The translations under genes were made by a program, and so were the position numbers. Under the pieces are notes generated by a model. The model ran no database searches. It saw only the letters and a program-made list of their open reading frames with translations, and had not been told where the DNA came from. From Clostridiales bacterium (GTDB lineage: Bacteria > Bacillota > Clostridia > Christensenellales > Aristaeellaceae): a stretch of 41,559 nucleotides of DNA. Where the stretch lies: contig SVGW01000023.1 in the NCBI GenBank assembly GCA_015056125.1, positions 1 through 41,559 on the forward strand. The letters run 5' to 3'. Of the stretch, positions 7,664 through 16,474 are shown in pieces; position 1 is the stretch's first letter; every line of letters starts with the position of its first letter.

Positions 7664-8572
7664 TTAGCTCAGAGGCGTGCCCAGGCGGATGTTCATCAGC
7701 ACCACGCTGGCAATGCCGCAGAGGAGGCCGATGGTTTGCTTTTTTGAGAGCTTATCCTTAAAGAGGATGATACCGGAGAGCATCATCAGCAGGGAATTGA
7801 GACCGGCGTAGGTGGGGAAGAGGAAGGTGGCGTCCACTACCGACAGGGCATACATATTGAAGCGCCGGTACAGCGTGAGCAATACACCTACCGCCAGAGT
7901 GTAGAGCAAAACGGGGCGCTTGAAGCCCAGGGGGCTCTTTTCGCCCTTGCGGGCGTTGATGAAATAGAGGATAAAGCCGATGGCGGAAGAAATCAGATAG
8001 CCCAGGGAAAGCTGGGTGGACTGGGCATTGGGCAAAAGGGCATCGGCGGTGCGCAGGAAAAACTTCTGGCAGATGCCGTCAAAGGAGGCGACCGCCATGC
8101 AGATCAGGGGCAAAATCACCCATTTGCGGGTGGCCTTTTTTTCATCGGGCTTGCTTTCGGTGGTAAGGATCATGGAGGCTACCAGCAAAGCAATGGCCAC
8201 CAATTGGGAGGGATAGAGGGGCTCGCCAAAGTACAGGCAGGAAAAGCCCGTAGTCACCAGCACATAGAAATTGCCAATGAGCACCGTTAAGGATACGGGG
8301 CCGGTGCGCAGGGCAATGGCATAGCAATATTGGAAGGTGATATTGCAGATGCCCGCCAACACCGCATAGAAAACAATGGTGCCCGTTACCTGGCCCACGG
8401 AGAAAATCAGCGCCATCAGCACAGCAATCACGAAGAATAAAAGGGAATTGAACCAAAGATTATCCTGGGCAGAGCGGATGTGCTTGCGGCTCATGAAGCC
8501 CTGAACCGTCACCTTGGAGCCGGCCAATACCGCCAGCAAGAGCACCAGCAGAAATTGCAGAATGGGGGACAT
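7664..8572 (-). CDS. DMT superfamily (EamA-like) transporter
   Basis: A 302-residue, very hydrophobic membrane protein with about ten membrane-spanning segments arranged as two repeats, the size and layout of the drug/metabolite transporter superfamily. The start MSPILQFLLVLLLAVLAGSK is the first segment, and residues FNMYALSVVDATFLFPTYAG are typical of the second-half EamA repeat. The substrate cannot be read from sequence; relatives export metabolites, amino acids or nucleotide sugars. AAAGGATG provides a ribosome site, and a good promoter lies at 8619-8646. It diverges from the GH36 gene and converges on the DUF4132 gene, with no evident functional link to either. Confidence 0.85.
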   Translation of the reverse strand: MSPILQFLLVLLLAVLAGSKVTVQGFMSRKHIRSAQDNLWFNSLLFFVIAVLMALIFSVGQVTGTIVFYAVLAGICNITFQYCYAIALRTGPVSLTVLIGNFYVLVTTGFSCLYFGEPLYPSQLVAIALLVASMILTTESKPDEKKATRKWVILPLICMAVASFDGICQKFFLRTADALLPNAQSTQLSLGYLISSAIGFILYFINARKGEKSPLGFKRPVLLYTLAVGVLLTLYRRFNMYALSVVDATFLFPTYAGLNSLLMMLSGIILFKDKLSKKQTIGLLCGIASVVLMNIRLGTPLS

Positions 8573-8618
8573 GCGCTTTTCATCCTTTCATTTTATAAAA
8601 AACAAATCTGTTGCTTCT

Positions 8619-8646
8619 ATTATAGTTGAATTCCGTGATTTTGCAA
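8619..8646 (-). promoter_or_regulatory. Promoter of the DMT transporter gene
   Basis: On the minus strand TTGCAA (8641-8646) and TATAAT (8619-8624) are 16 bases apart. The -35 hexamer is its own reverse complement, but no matching -10 is found on the plus strand, so it is assigned to the transporter only. Confidence 0.65.
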
Positions 8647-8699
8647 GTTTCTTTTTATTTTCTGGTGAATATTTCATAGTTTCCAAAGGAACAAGGATG

Positions 8700-8705
8700 T
8701 ATAAT
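8700..8705 (+). promoter_or_regulatory. Possible -10 box for the GH36 gene
   Basis: A perfect TATAAT lies 35 bases before the GH36 start, but no TTGACA-like element is seen 16-18 bases upstream (TAGTTT at 17). If real, the promoter would be weak or activator-dependent. Confidence 0.35.
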
Positions 8706-8739
8706 GAAGATGGATGCAGCCATGAATGGAGGAAGCAAC

Positions 8740-10704
8740 ATGGAATTTTTAAAATCTCAGAAGCGATTTGATTTTGTATATAACGGCATGCCCTTTGAGC
8801 AGCTTTCTTTTGAAACCCGGCAGCAGGAAAGCGATCATCAGCTGATCACGGAATATCTTTTCCCGGATGGGCTGAAAATCACCAACATCGCCACAAAATA
8901 TGAAAACGCCTTTGAATGGGTGAACTGGCTGGAGAACCTTGGCAGCGCCCCCACGGGGATTATTTCCCAATTGGAGGATGCCTCGGTTGCCCTGCCCATG
9001 GATCATGAGGAGCCCCTGGCCTGGACGGCGTTTCACCCAGCTTTTGAAGAGCACACCCAGGTGTATGCGCCCTCCGGCTCCACCTGGTGCTTTGATGAAT
9101 TCAACGCCTTTGCCGACCGCAGCGCCGATAACCGCTATCAGGGGCATCTCTACTGCGGAAATACCAGGCGCTATGCCACCAACGGCGGCCGTTCCAGCAA
9201 TAAAAGCGCCCCCTTTTTCCATGTGCATAAGGGAGGAAAGGGCTATATTTTTGCCATTGGCTGGAGCGGGCAGTGGAATTGCCAGATCACCCGACGCCCC
9301 AATGATGTGGAGGTAAAAACCAAGATCGAGGACACCCATTTCCGCCTTTTGCCCGGGGAAAAATTCCGAACTTCCTCTTTCGTGGTAATGCCCTATGCAG
9401 GCAGCGTAAGAGAGGGGCAGAATCAGTGGAGAAAGCTTGTGAAGGAGCATTTTTCTCTGGTGGGCAGGCCCGGGCGGGATGCATACGGCCCCCTGTGCGC
9501 CAGCATTTGGGGAGGCATGAAAACGGAAGATGTGATCAAGCGGATCCACGCCATCAAAAAGTATGAATTGCCTTTTGAATATATCTGGATGGATGCAGGC
9601 TGGTATGGCATCGATACTGCCCCCACCCCCGATGAATTTGAGGGGGATTGGGGAAATCATACCGGAGATTGGCGGGTAAGCCCCCTGATCCACAGCAACA
9701 ATCTGAAAGATGTGGCCGATGCGGTGCATGCGGCGGGAATGAAATTCCTGCTGTGGTTTGAGCCGGAGCGGGTGATCAAATCTACCCCCCTTATCCAGGC
9801 GCATCCGGAATATTTTTTCCTGCCTCCGGATGAAAAGGAAAAGAACCGGCTTTTGAACCTGGGCCATGAGGAGGCCTGGGAGGATTGCTTCAAAATGCTG
9901 TGCACTATGATCGAAGAAACGGGCATTGATTTTTATCGTCAGGATTTCAATATGGAGCCCTTGCCCCACTGGCGGCATAATGACCGGGAGGATCGCCGGG
10001 GTATTTCGGAAATCAAGCACATCAACGGCCTCTATCGGCTGTGGGACGCGTTGCTTTCCCGTTTCCCCCATCTGATGATCGATAACTGCGCATCCGGCGG
10101 CCGCCGCATCGATATTGAAACTTTGCGGCGCAGCATTCCCCTGTGGCGCACGGATTATTGCTGCCCGGCAGATTATCTGGTGGAGGGCGCCCAGTGCCAT
10201 CATCTTTCCTTTAATCAATGGATGCCCTTTTCCGGCACTGGCGGTGGCAGGCCCTATGACACCTATCGCATCCGCAGCGCCTATTCCCCGGCCCTTACTA
10301 CGAACTACACCTTCAGCCAACGGGAAAATTTCGGGGATGACGGGGAAAAGATGGCTTGGCTGAAAGAGAGACTGGAGGAATATCTGAAGGTGCGCCCTTT
10401 GATGACGGAGGATTTTTATCCCCTTTCTCAGGTGAGCGACCGGAAGGACGTGTGGTGCGCTTCTCAGTTTGACAGGCCTTCCCGGGGCGACGGCATGCTC
10501 CAGTTTTTCCGCCGGGAGGACGCCCCCTATGAAACGGCCTGTTATGCCCTTTGCGCTATTGATCCTGAAAAGGATTATGTGTTCAGGGATGCCGATGACG
10601 GCAGAGAATTTATGATCAGCGGCGCAGAACTGAAAGAGAAGGGCTTTTCCATTACCATGAAGGAAAAACGCTCCTCCAAGCTGTATTTCTATTATAAAAA
10701 ATAG
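8740..10704 (+). CDS. GH36-family alpha-galactosidase (or alpha-N-acetylgalactosaminidase)
   Basis: A 654-residue cytoplasmic glycoside hydrolase with no signal peptide. An N-terminal beta-rich supersandwich (about 1-250) precedes the TIM barrel. Signature segments are WMDAGWYG (Asp 285 region), YRQDFNMEP with the presumed nucleophile Asp 402, DNCASGGRRIDIETLRRS, and LWRTDY with the presumed acid/base Asp 472. The 70-residue spacing between the two aspartates equals that of characterised GH36 enzymes. The ATG at 8740 is chosen because GGAGG lies seven bases upstream; an upstream in-frame ATG at 8704 falls on the -10 region. The next gene begins 11 bases downstream, so it is co-transcribed with the amidohydrolase. 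Exact sugar specificity (Gal versus GalNAc) is not decided. Confidence 0.88.
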   Translation: MEFLKSQKRFDFVYNGMPFEQLSFETRQQESDHQLITEYLFPDGLKITNIATKYENAFEWVNWLENLGSAPTGIISQLEDASVALPMDHEEPLAWTAFHPAFEEHTQVYAPSGSTWCFDEFNAFADRSADNRYQGHLYCGNTRRYATNGGRSSNKSAPFFHVHKGGKGYIFAIGWSGQWNCQITRRPNDVEVKTKIEDTHFRLLPGEKFRTSSFVVMPYAGSVREGQNQWRKLVKEHFSLVGRPGRDAYGPLCASIWGGMKTEDVIKRIHAIKKYELPFEYIWMDAGWYGIDTAPTPDEFEGDWGNHTGDWRVSPLIHSNNLKDVADAVHAAGMKFLLWFEPERVIKSTPLIQAHPEYFFLPPDEKEKNRLLNLGHEEAWEDCFKMLCTMIEETGIDFYRQDFNMEPLPHWRHNDREDRRGISEIKHINGLYRLWDALLSRFPHLMIDNCASGGRRIDIETLRRSIPLWRTDYCCPADYLVEGAQCHHLSFNQWMPFSGTGGGRPYDTYRIRSAYSPALTTNYTFSQRENFGDDGEKMAWLKERLEEYLKVRPLMTEDFYPLSQVSDRKDVWCASQFDRPSRGDGMLQFFRREDAPYETACYALCAIDPEKDYVFRDADDGREFMISGAELKEKGFSITMKEKRSSKLYFYYKK

Positions 10705-10715
10705 GGGGAAAGCCA

Positions 10716-11540
10716 ATGAAAATTTACGACATGCACATTCACAGCCGCCACGGAGAGCCTAAACCGGAGGAACTGTTGGAAAAGATGGAGCATGCCGGGG
10801 TGTACGGAGGCGTGCTGCTCTCTCCCGCACCAATGGAATATAAAAAGGGGCAATACATCTGCCAGATGCCGTACAGGGAACGGCTTGCCCATGTAATGAA
10901 ATGGACAAAGAACAGCTGCGGCCGGCTTTTTCCCTTTCTGTGGGTGAATCCTTTTGAAAAGGATGCCCTGGAGATTATCGATGACGCTGCCCGGGAAGGG
11001 ATTGCGGGGTATAAGATGATCTGCGATACGTTTCCTGTGTATGCTCCGGAAGCGCTGAAGCAAATCGAGGCGATTGCGCAAACCGGGCTGCCCATTCTTT
11101 TTCATTCGGGCATTCTCTATGATGCTGCCCCCTCTGCGCAGTATAACCGTCCGGCCAACTGGGAATATCTTTTGCCCTTCCCGGGGCTGCGCTTTGCCAT
11201 GGGGCACTGCTCCTGGCCCTGGCATGATGAATGTATCGCCATGTACGGAAAATTTCAGTTTAACCGCAGCAAAACGGCGTGCAGCGAAATGTATTTCGAT
11301 CTCACCCGGGGAACCCCGAAAATATATCGTCGGGAATTGCTCACCAAGCTTTACACCGTGGGCATGGATGTGGAAAACAATATCCTCTTTGGCACGGATG
11401 CGAACACCGCCCATTACGATTCCGAGGAAATCAAAGAGCGCATTCGCTATGATAACGAAATTTATGATGAATTGGCCCTGACTGAGGAACAAAGGGAAAA
11501 GATATACGAAAAGAATCTTCTGCGTTTCCTGGGTAAATAA
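10716..11540 (+). CDS. Amidohydrolase-2 family metal-dependent hydrolase
   Basis: A 274-residue TIM-barrel hydrolase. The N-terminal metal motif HxH is in YDMHIHSRHG, followed by further expected metal or catalytic positions in LFHSGIL, GHCSWPWHD and ILFGTDANTAHY (catalytic Asp). Family members hydrolyse or decarboxylate small ring compounds and lactones. In sugar operons such enzymes often act as lactonases or on keto-sugar derivatives. GGGGGAAAG precedes the ATG by four bases and the spacing to the GH36 gene is 11 bases. The convergent neighbour is a Gfo/Idh/MocA dehydrogenase, so lactone hydrolysis after sugar oxidation is a reasonable but unproven role. Confidence 0.75.
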   Translation: MKIYDMHIHSRHGEPKPEELLEKMEHAGVYGGVLLSPAPMEYKKGQYICQMPYRERLAHVMKWTKNSCGRLFPFLWVNPFEKDALEIIDDAAREGIAGYKMICDTFPVYAPEALKQIEAIAQTGLPILFHSGILYDAAPSAQYNRPANWEYLLPFPGLRFAMGHCSWPWHDECIAMYGKFQFNRSKTACSEMYFDLTRGTPKIYRRELLTKLYTVGMDVENNILFGTDANTAHYDSEEIKERIRYDNEIYDELALTEEQREKIYEKNLLRFLGK

Positions 11541-11545
11541 AACAG

Positions 11546-11592
11546 AAAAACGCCTTTCCGCAGCATCTCTGCCGACGGAAAGGCGTTTTTTC
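11546..11592. terminator. Bidirectional terminator between convergent operons
   Basis: AAAAACGCCTTTCCG (11546-11560) pairs with CGGAAAGGCGTTTTT (11576-11590). It has A-runs on one side and T-runs on the other, so it can end both the GH36-amidohydrolase transcript and the minus-strand NagB-like operon. Confidence 0.88.
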
Positions 11593-11603
11593 ATTGACAA
11601 GGT

Positions 11604-12737
11604 TTATACCGGGCGGATATCCACGAATTCATCGTTTTCGGCAGATCTCCGGGCAGCCAGGCACATTTCGGCGCTGAGGATGCCCTGGGCAAGGGTGGCG
11701 TGGGATACGTCTTTTCCCCGCACCACATCGGCAAAATTCTGCAGCAGAGCAAAATCGCCCCCGTGGTGGCCTTCCCGGCCGGGGGTCTGCTCCTGATCGC
11801 ATTTGTTTTCGTTGTGACGATACACATTGATCACGCCGGATTTGAAATCAAATTCCAGGGTGCCCTTATAGCCGATGAACCTGGCGCCCCGCTTGCCTGC
11901 GCCTTTCCGGACAACGAAATCCTGCGTGTATACCACGTGCATGCCGGAAGCGTAGCGCACGATGGCGCTGCCGCTGTCCTCGTTGCCGGTGTCTTTGGCA
12001 AAGCAGCAAAAGTCTCCGGGGTTGGGTTCATTGTAGCTCATCACGTTTTTGACGCTTTCGGGGCATTCCTCCTGCCGGGGACAATCTTCGCATTTCTGGC
12101 CCTGGGGCATATCCCCTTTGAAAATCTGCTTGGAATGCATGGCGCAGATGCGCACGGGCTGCTCATTGCCCAGAATGAAATTGATGTAATCAAAATCGTG
12201 GGTAGCCTTCTGCAGGAAAAGCCCGCCGGTTTCGTGATCATCCCGATACCACTTATGGTAATAGCCCCGGCCGTAGTATACGTTATTCACGGCTTCTACG
12301 TGCTGCACTTTGCCCAGCACACCGGAATCCACGATTTCTTTTACGCGCACGGCGATGGTGCAGGCGCGAAGAGGAAAGGATACCACCACTTGATCGCTCA
12401 TGGGCAGCATAGCCTTCAGGGCGTCCAATTGCTCATAGCTGGTGGCTACGGGCTTTTCAAGAAACAGGGGAAGCCCTGTTTCTTTTACCAGCAGAGCCAT
12501 GGGCGTGTGCAGGGAACAGCGGGTGCCGATCATCACACCGTCCAGCTTTTCATTGTTCAACATATCCCGGGCATCGGCATAGAAGGCGATCTCCTGGCCT
12601 TCAAATTGCTTTTTCATATCCTCCACACGGGGGTCTGCAATGGCGGCAATGGAAAAATCTTTGTGATCTTCCAGCAGCTTATCCACCAGGCTGCTCATTC
12701 TCCGGCCGCAGCCGATGACGCCGATTCTGTAATTCAT
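11604..12737 (-). CDS. Gfo/Idh/MocA-family NAD(P)-dependent sugar dehydrogenase
   Basis: A 377-residue oxidoreductase. The N-terminal Rossmann fold is clear (YRIGVIGCGRRMSSLVDKLL) and LFLEKPVATSYEQLDAL holds the EKP lysine motif that contacts cofactor and substrate. The C-terminal alpha/beta domain carries a cysteine-rich insert, KCEDCPRQEEC followed by DFCCF, which is not part of the minimal family fold and could bind a metal. The ATG overlaps the TGA of the DUF4091 gene by ATGA, and AAGGAG lies upstream inside that gene, so translation is probably coupled. It is the last gene of the NagB-like operon. The likely reaction is oxidation or epimerisation of a sugar or sugar derivative, possibly through a 3-keto intermediate. 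Confidence 0.85.
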   Translation of the reverse strand: MNYRIGVIGCGRRMSSLVDKLLEDHKDFSIAAIADPRVEDMKKQFEGQEIAFYADARDMLNNEKLDGVMIGTRCSLHTPMALLVKETGLPLFLEKPVATSYEQLDALKAMLPMSDQVVVSFPLRACTIAVRVKEIVDSGVLGKVQHVEAVNNVYYGRGYYHKWYRDDHETGGLFLQKATHDFDYINFILGNEQPVRICAMHSKQIFKGDMPQGQKCEDCPRQEECPESVKNVMSYNEPNPGDFCCFAKDTGNEDSGSAIVRYASGMHVVYTQDFVVRKGAGKRGARFIGYKGTLEFDFKSGVINVYRHNENKCDQEQTPGREGHHGGDFALLQNFADVVRGKDVSHATLAQGILSAEMCLAARRSAENDEFVDIRPV

Positions 12738-14419
12738 GAAAGCATCTCCTTGATTTTTTCGTTGATCTTCAGCCGAAGGGTCAAAAGCGCATCCTCTTCG
12801 GGGGTAAGCGTGATGGAAAGGGGCGCGCCCAGGGTTTCTTCGCAGAGAGCTTCCACCTTTTCCCTGCCGATGGCGCTCTCCAGCAGCTTCAGGGCCCGCA
12901 CGTCATCCATGGCCTCCTGCATCATTTTTTCCCGGATGGAGGGGGCGGCGTGGCACACGTCCTTCCCAAATACCGGATAGCAAAGATGAGCTGCGCCGGG
13001 GAAGATTTTGTAGCCGTTGGGAGCGGAATGGGGATTGAAGCGGCCCTGGCTGAGCCGGTCGTAGTAGAAATTGTAGCCCCAGTGAAGGAAGCCCAGGGCA
13101 TTGTAATGATACAGCATGAGCCCCAGCACCCGGGTTTTGGCAGCGGTGTTGCTCAGGAGGCGGTTGGTGAATTCGGTTGCGCTGCCGGTGTAATAAAGCC
13201 AGAGAGAGGGGCAGCGGCCCAAGAAATCATCCGCCTTGCGCACGGAGGCAATGGGCTGCTTCACCAGCCCCTGCAGGAAAAATTCCGGATTGCTCATGGC
13301 GTCGGCAGTGATATCGTTTGCAAGCAGGTCTTTTACCGTTTCCACCGCTCGGCGATAGGAGGGCAATTGCTCGATGATAGGTTCATCGGATATATGGAAA
13401 AGCAACTGATCCCGGATTCCCTCCTCCTTGGCAAAAGCGAAAAAGGCGGAAAGATAGGCCCGGATAAAGGAAACATATTCTTCTCCTGCAGCATCGGTAT
13501 CAAAGCCGAAAATACGCTTGCCTTCCCGGTCGTAGATATTGGGGGCATGGGAGGCGCCCCACTGGGAAAAGAGGTGGGAATGCTCAAAATAGCGGATGCC
13601 GCAGGCTTTGGCATGGGCAATAAAGGTGCGCATCCTGTCAAAGCCAAAATGCCAGCCGGAGGGCTCCTTTTTCACATCTACCAATTGCACGTTCATCCTT
13701 TCGCTCCCCACGGGGGTATCCAGGGGCGGAGTGAAGGCAGGGAGCAGAAGGGTATTTTGCCGGTGGCGCACCATGTTTTTTACGTAGTCATCAAATATTT
13801 CATAGAATTTTTCGCTGTAGAGCTCCACATCGAAGGTGTCGCAGAGCACATCCTCATGAAACCAGTTGGTGTAATACAGGTTCTGCTCCGGCAGCGCCGC
13901 GTCGATCACCTCCAGGCGGAGGGATTTTTGTGCCAGCACCCGATTGTCGGAAAGGCTGAGGAGGGTGATATCCACGTCATAATCTCCGGGGGTGAGGAGA
14001 GCGCTGTCCGGGTTCACGGTGAACCATACGGCCTGATAATCGGAGGAATAGGCATTAAGGAGATTATCGGTATCCTTTTCAAAGCCGTCTTTGATCACCG
14101 GGTCGGCAGGCCTTGGCAGAAGCAGATCGGGGAAAAGCCCGGGCCTGTCGGATTCAAAGCCGGGAAGATGATGGGGATTCCAGGGCTGCAATACGGGGAG
14201 AAAATCCACCCGCCAGGCAGAGATGGGCAGGCCTTCGCACCGGGCGGATACGCTTACTGGCTGGCAAAGGGCCTCTTCCTCCGCCCGATAAAGGGCCTGG
14301 AAGGAAAAGGGCTCGTTTTTCAGCAGGCTGGCCTGTTTCAGCTGCCGGGGATCAATCTCCTGCTCGGTGCGCCCGGGCAGGTGCTTGTATTGTGAAGAGA
14401 CGATTTTCAGCAGGTCCAT
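12734..14419 (-). CDS. DUF4091 domain protein, putative glycoside hydrolase-like
   Basis: A 561-residue cytoplasmic protein. The N-terminal half is beta-rich. The C-terminal half is a predicted TIM barrel of the DUF4091 type, with VQLVDVK, YFEHSHLFSQWG, LLFHISDEP (an acidic pair at a strand end, as in glycosidase active sites) and LGFLHWGYNFYY. It is clearly homologous to the gene at 36795. GAGGTG precedes the ATG at 14419, which lies three bases after the nagA stop codon. Being between an N-acetylhexosamine deacetylase gene and a sugar dehydrogenase suggests work on an amino-sugar-containing glycan. Catalysis by this domain is not established here. Confidence 0.78.
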   Translation of the reverse strand: MDLLKIVSSQYKHLPGRTEQEIDPRQLKQASLLKNEPFSFQALYRAEEEALCQPVSVSARCEGLPISAWRVDFLPVLQPWNPHHLPGFESDRPGLFPDLLLPRPADPVIKDGFEKDTDNLLNAYSSDYQAVWFTVNPDSALLTPGDYDVDITLLSLSDNRVLAQKSLRLEVIDAALPEQNLYYTNWFHEDVLCDTFDVELYSEKFYEIFDDYVKNMVRHRQNTLLLPAFTPPLDTPVGSERMNVQLVDVKKEPSGWHFGFDRMRTFIAHAKACGIRYFEHSHLFSQWGASHAPNIYDREGKRIFGFDTDAAGEEYVSFIRAYLSAFFAFAKEEGIRDQLLFHISDEPIIEQLPSYRRAVETVKDLLANDITADAMSNPEFFLQGLVKQPIASVRKADDFLGRCPSLWLYYTGSATEFTNRLLSNTAAKTRVLGLMLYHYNALGFLHWGYNFYYDRLSQGRFNPHSAPNGYKIFPGAAHLCYPVFGKDVCHAAPSIREKMMQEAMDDVRALKLLESAIGREKVEALCEETLGAPLSITLTPEEDALLTLRLKINEKIKEMLS

Positions 14420-14422
14420 AGC

Positions 14423-15592
14423 TCACACCTCATACACTTTCTTCCCTTGTGAAAATACGGCTTGCGTGCGGTAATGCTCATCCAGCACGGTGATTTCGGC
14501 GTCCATGCCTTCTTTGATCTGACCGCGCTTTTGTTCCAGGCCCAGAAGCCTTGCGGGCACGGCGCTCATCATATGAGCGATCTCGGGCAGGGGCAATTGA
14601 TAGCGGGGGCCGCACAGGGCCTGCACCATCATATCCCCTGCCGCCATGGAGCCGGCAAAGCTGGAGCGGTCGGGGAGCTTGGCCACTCCGTCTTCCAGGA
14701 TCACCCGGTTTTCTTCCTTGATTTCTCCCAGATAGCTTTCACCGTCCTCACTGCTGCCGGCGGCGCGCATGGCGTCCGATACCAGGCAGGTATGGTCGAT
14801 TCCCTTGCATTTTTCCGTCAGCAGCAGGGATTCTTTGCACACGTGATGCCCGTCTCCGATGAGCTCTACAGTGAAGCGGTCATCAATCAGGGCAGTTTCT
14901 TCAATGGCGCCGGTGACATAGCTGCCGATTTTGAAGCGGCGGGAGGTAGCGCTGTAGAGATGGGTGATCCGGGAAAAGCCTGCGTCTGCGGCTTTTCTGA
15001 CGGTATCGGCGGAGGCTTCGCTGTGGCCGATGGAGAATTGCACCCCCAGGGGAGAAAGGGCGCAGGCCAGTTCCATCACCCCATCCACTTCGGGGGCAGC
15101 GGTGATGCAGGAAAGAACGGCGGCGTGCTCCTTTAATTCATCTATGTGGCGCCGGGAGGGCGGAATGATGCAGCTCATATTCTGCGCGCCGCACATTTGG
15201 GGGGACAGAAAGGGCCCTTCCAGATGAGCTTTGCCCATGAAGGGGGAGGAAAAATCATGCATCATGCCAAGAAATCTTTGCACATTTTCCCATTCGCAGG
15301 AAACCAGGGTGGGGCAAAGGAGCGTGACGCCGTGGGATAAATGGGCCTGCAGGGCCCCGGAAAAGGCTTCCTGGGTTCCGTCCACAAAATCATGGCCGCC
15401 GCCGCCATGGGCGTGCAATTCAATAAAGGCGGGCAGCACATAGCCGCCTTGGGCATTATACACTTCCGTATCTTCCAGGATTTCTCCATGAAAATCACAG
15501 GATAAAATTCGGCCGTTCCCCAGCAGCAGATCGCCCTTGCGAGCGCTGCTACCGGTAACGAGGACGCCGTTTTGAATCAGCGTTTTTTTCAT
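14423..15592 (-). CDS. nagA: N-acetylglucosamine-6-phosphate deacetylase family (NagA-like)
   Basis: A 389-residue amidohydrolase. Motifs follow NagA in order: HxH in FIELHAHGGGGHDF, metal Glu in AHLEGPF, metal His in FSIGHSEA and ITHLYSA, substrate-side His in LIGDGHHV, and catalytic Asp in LVSDAMRAAG. The usual THLFNAM is THLYSAT here, so the substrate pocket may differ a little. The classical reaction releases acetate from GlcNAc-6-phosphate. The ATG overlaps the TGA of the NagB-like gene by ATGA. Since its partner NagB-like protein lacks the standard phosphate loop, the true substrate of the pair could be a different acetylated amino sugar. Confidence 0.85.
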   Translation of the reverse strand: MKKTLIQNGVLVTGSSARKGDLLLGNGRILSCDFHGEILEDTEVYNAQGGYVLPAFIELHAHGGGGHDFVDGTQEAFSGALQAHLSHGVTLLCPTLVSCEWENVQRFLGMMHDFSSPFMGKAHLEGPFLSPQMCGAQNMSCIIPPSRRHIDELKEHAAVLSCITAAPEVDGVMELACALSPLGVQFSIGHSEASADTVRKAADAGFSRITHLYSATSRRFKIGSYVTGAIEETALIDDRFTVELIGDGHHVCKESLLLTEKCKGIDHTCLVSDAMRAAGSSEDGESYLGEIKEENRVILEDGVAKLPDRSSFAGSMAAGDMMVQALCGPRYQLPLPEIAHMMSAVPARLLGLEQKRGQIKEGMDAEITVLDEHYRTQAVFSQGKKVYEV

Positions 15593-16437
15593 TTGTTATA
15601 AATGCGGATTTCCGGTACAGGGGACTGGAGAGCCACCCGGGCGGCATAGAGCACGGCGTCGGGGTGACGGGCGAAAAGGGAGCAGGGATAGGCGGGGTTT
15701 TCGCCTTCGTGGAGGATCCTGCGCAGGGCGCCGGCGTTCCAATCCCGGGGCATGCACATGCGCACCTTTTTGGCCATGAACATTTCCTTCATGCCCACGG
15801 TGATGCAGTAGTTGGGAATGCCCTTGAGGTCGCCGCCGCAGTTCATATAGCAGTTGATGGTGCGGGTTTCCCGGGAGATGGGCAGCACCCGGGTGGGGCG
15901 ATTGAGAAATTCTTCGGGGGTGCATTGTTCGCCGGGTTCCGGAGGCTCATTGAAGGCGAAGTGGCCGTTGATGCCCACGCCGCCCCAGGCCATATCCAAT
16001 TTGCCCGCCTTTTGGATCAGCTCCAGCACTTTGCTCTCTTCCCCGGGGATGGGGAAGTGGCGATTTTCGGGAAGCACATTGAGCTCCTCGTCAATCTGGC
16101 TGTAGAAAATGCGGTCCATGCCCCCCCGGAAGGAAAGGGGATCGGATGTATCCAGGTATTTGAAATCATCGGTGAGGTATTCATCCATGTTGATGAAGGT
16201 GCAGCGCTTCAGGCTGATTCTGTAGGTGTTCACCAGATACACCAGGCGGCTGTAGGGGCCCAGGGGGCCGTAGGGAACCACCATGATGGTGTCCTCGCCT
16301 TTGGCATTGTTGGCGGCAATGCATTCGGCCACTTCAATGGCCATGCGCCAGTACAAATCATGCTCGGTATCGCATACGGCCAGCTTGATCTTGCTGCCGA
16401 TGCCCAGTTCATTTTCGGGGATCAGATTGCAATGCAT
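15589..16437 (-). CDS. Divergent glucosamine-6-phosphate deaminase/isomerase (NagB-like)
   Basis: A 282-residue protein of the NagB fold. FINMDEYL matches the catalytic NMDEY block, INGHFAFNEPPEPGE matches the DGHIAFNEP block, and CITVGMKEMF matches the late TVGM helix. Two key features differ from true NagB. The Asp before GH (E. coli Asp141) is Asn, and the N-terminal phosphate loop (TGSTP type) is replaced by VPYGPLGPYSRL. It is also about 16 residues longer than the typical enzyme. This looks like a sub-family whose substrate may not be GlcN6P. It is the first gene of a four-gene coupled operon, with AAGGAGG before the ATG, divergent from an AraC regulator. Confidence 0.78.
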   Translation of the reverse strand: MHCNLIPENELGIGSKIKLAVCDTEHDLYWRMAIEVAECIAANNAKGEDTIMVVPYGPLGPYSRLVYLVNTYRISLKRCTFINMDEYLTDDFKYLDTSDPLSFRGGMDRIFYSQIDEELNVLPENRHFPIPGEESKVLELIQKAGKLDMAWGGVGINGHFAFNEPPEPGEQCTPEEFLNRPTRVLPISRETRTINCYMNCGGDLKGIPNYCITVGMKEMFMAKKVRMCMPRDWNAGALRRILHEGENPAYPCSLFARHPDAVLYAARVALQSPVPEIRIYNK

Positions 16438-16474
16438 GGAAGAAACCTCCTTAACGGTCGAATAATTTAATTTT

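Noticed and set aside
8749-10716. A 655-codon open frame antisense to the GH36 gene
   Set aside because: It has low-complexity, codon-mirror composition, no ribosome site and no family motifs, while the plus strand carries complete GH36 catalytic motifs. Long antisense frames are common here because of base composition.
11700-14395. Plus-strand frames of 426 and 481 codons over the Gfo/Idh and DUF4091 genes
   Set aside because: Shadows of the minus-strand operon, whose four genes have ribosome sites, coupled junctions and clear motifs.
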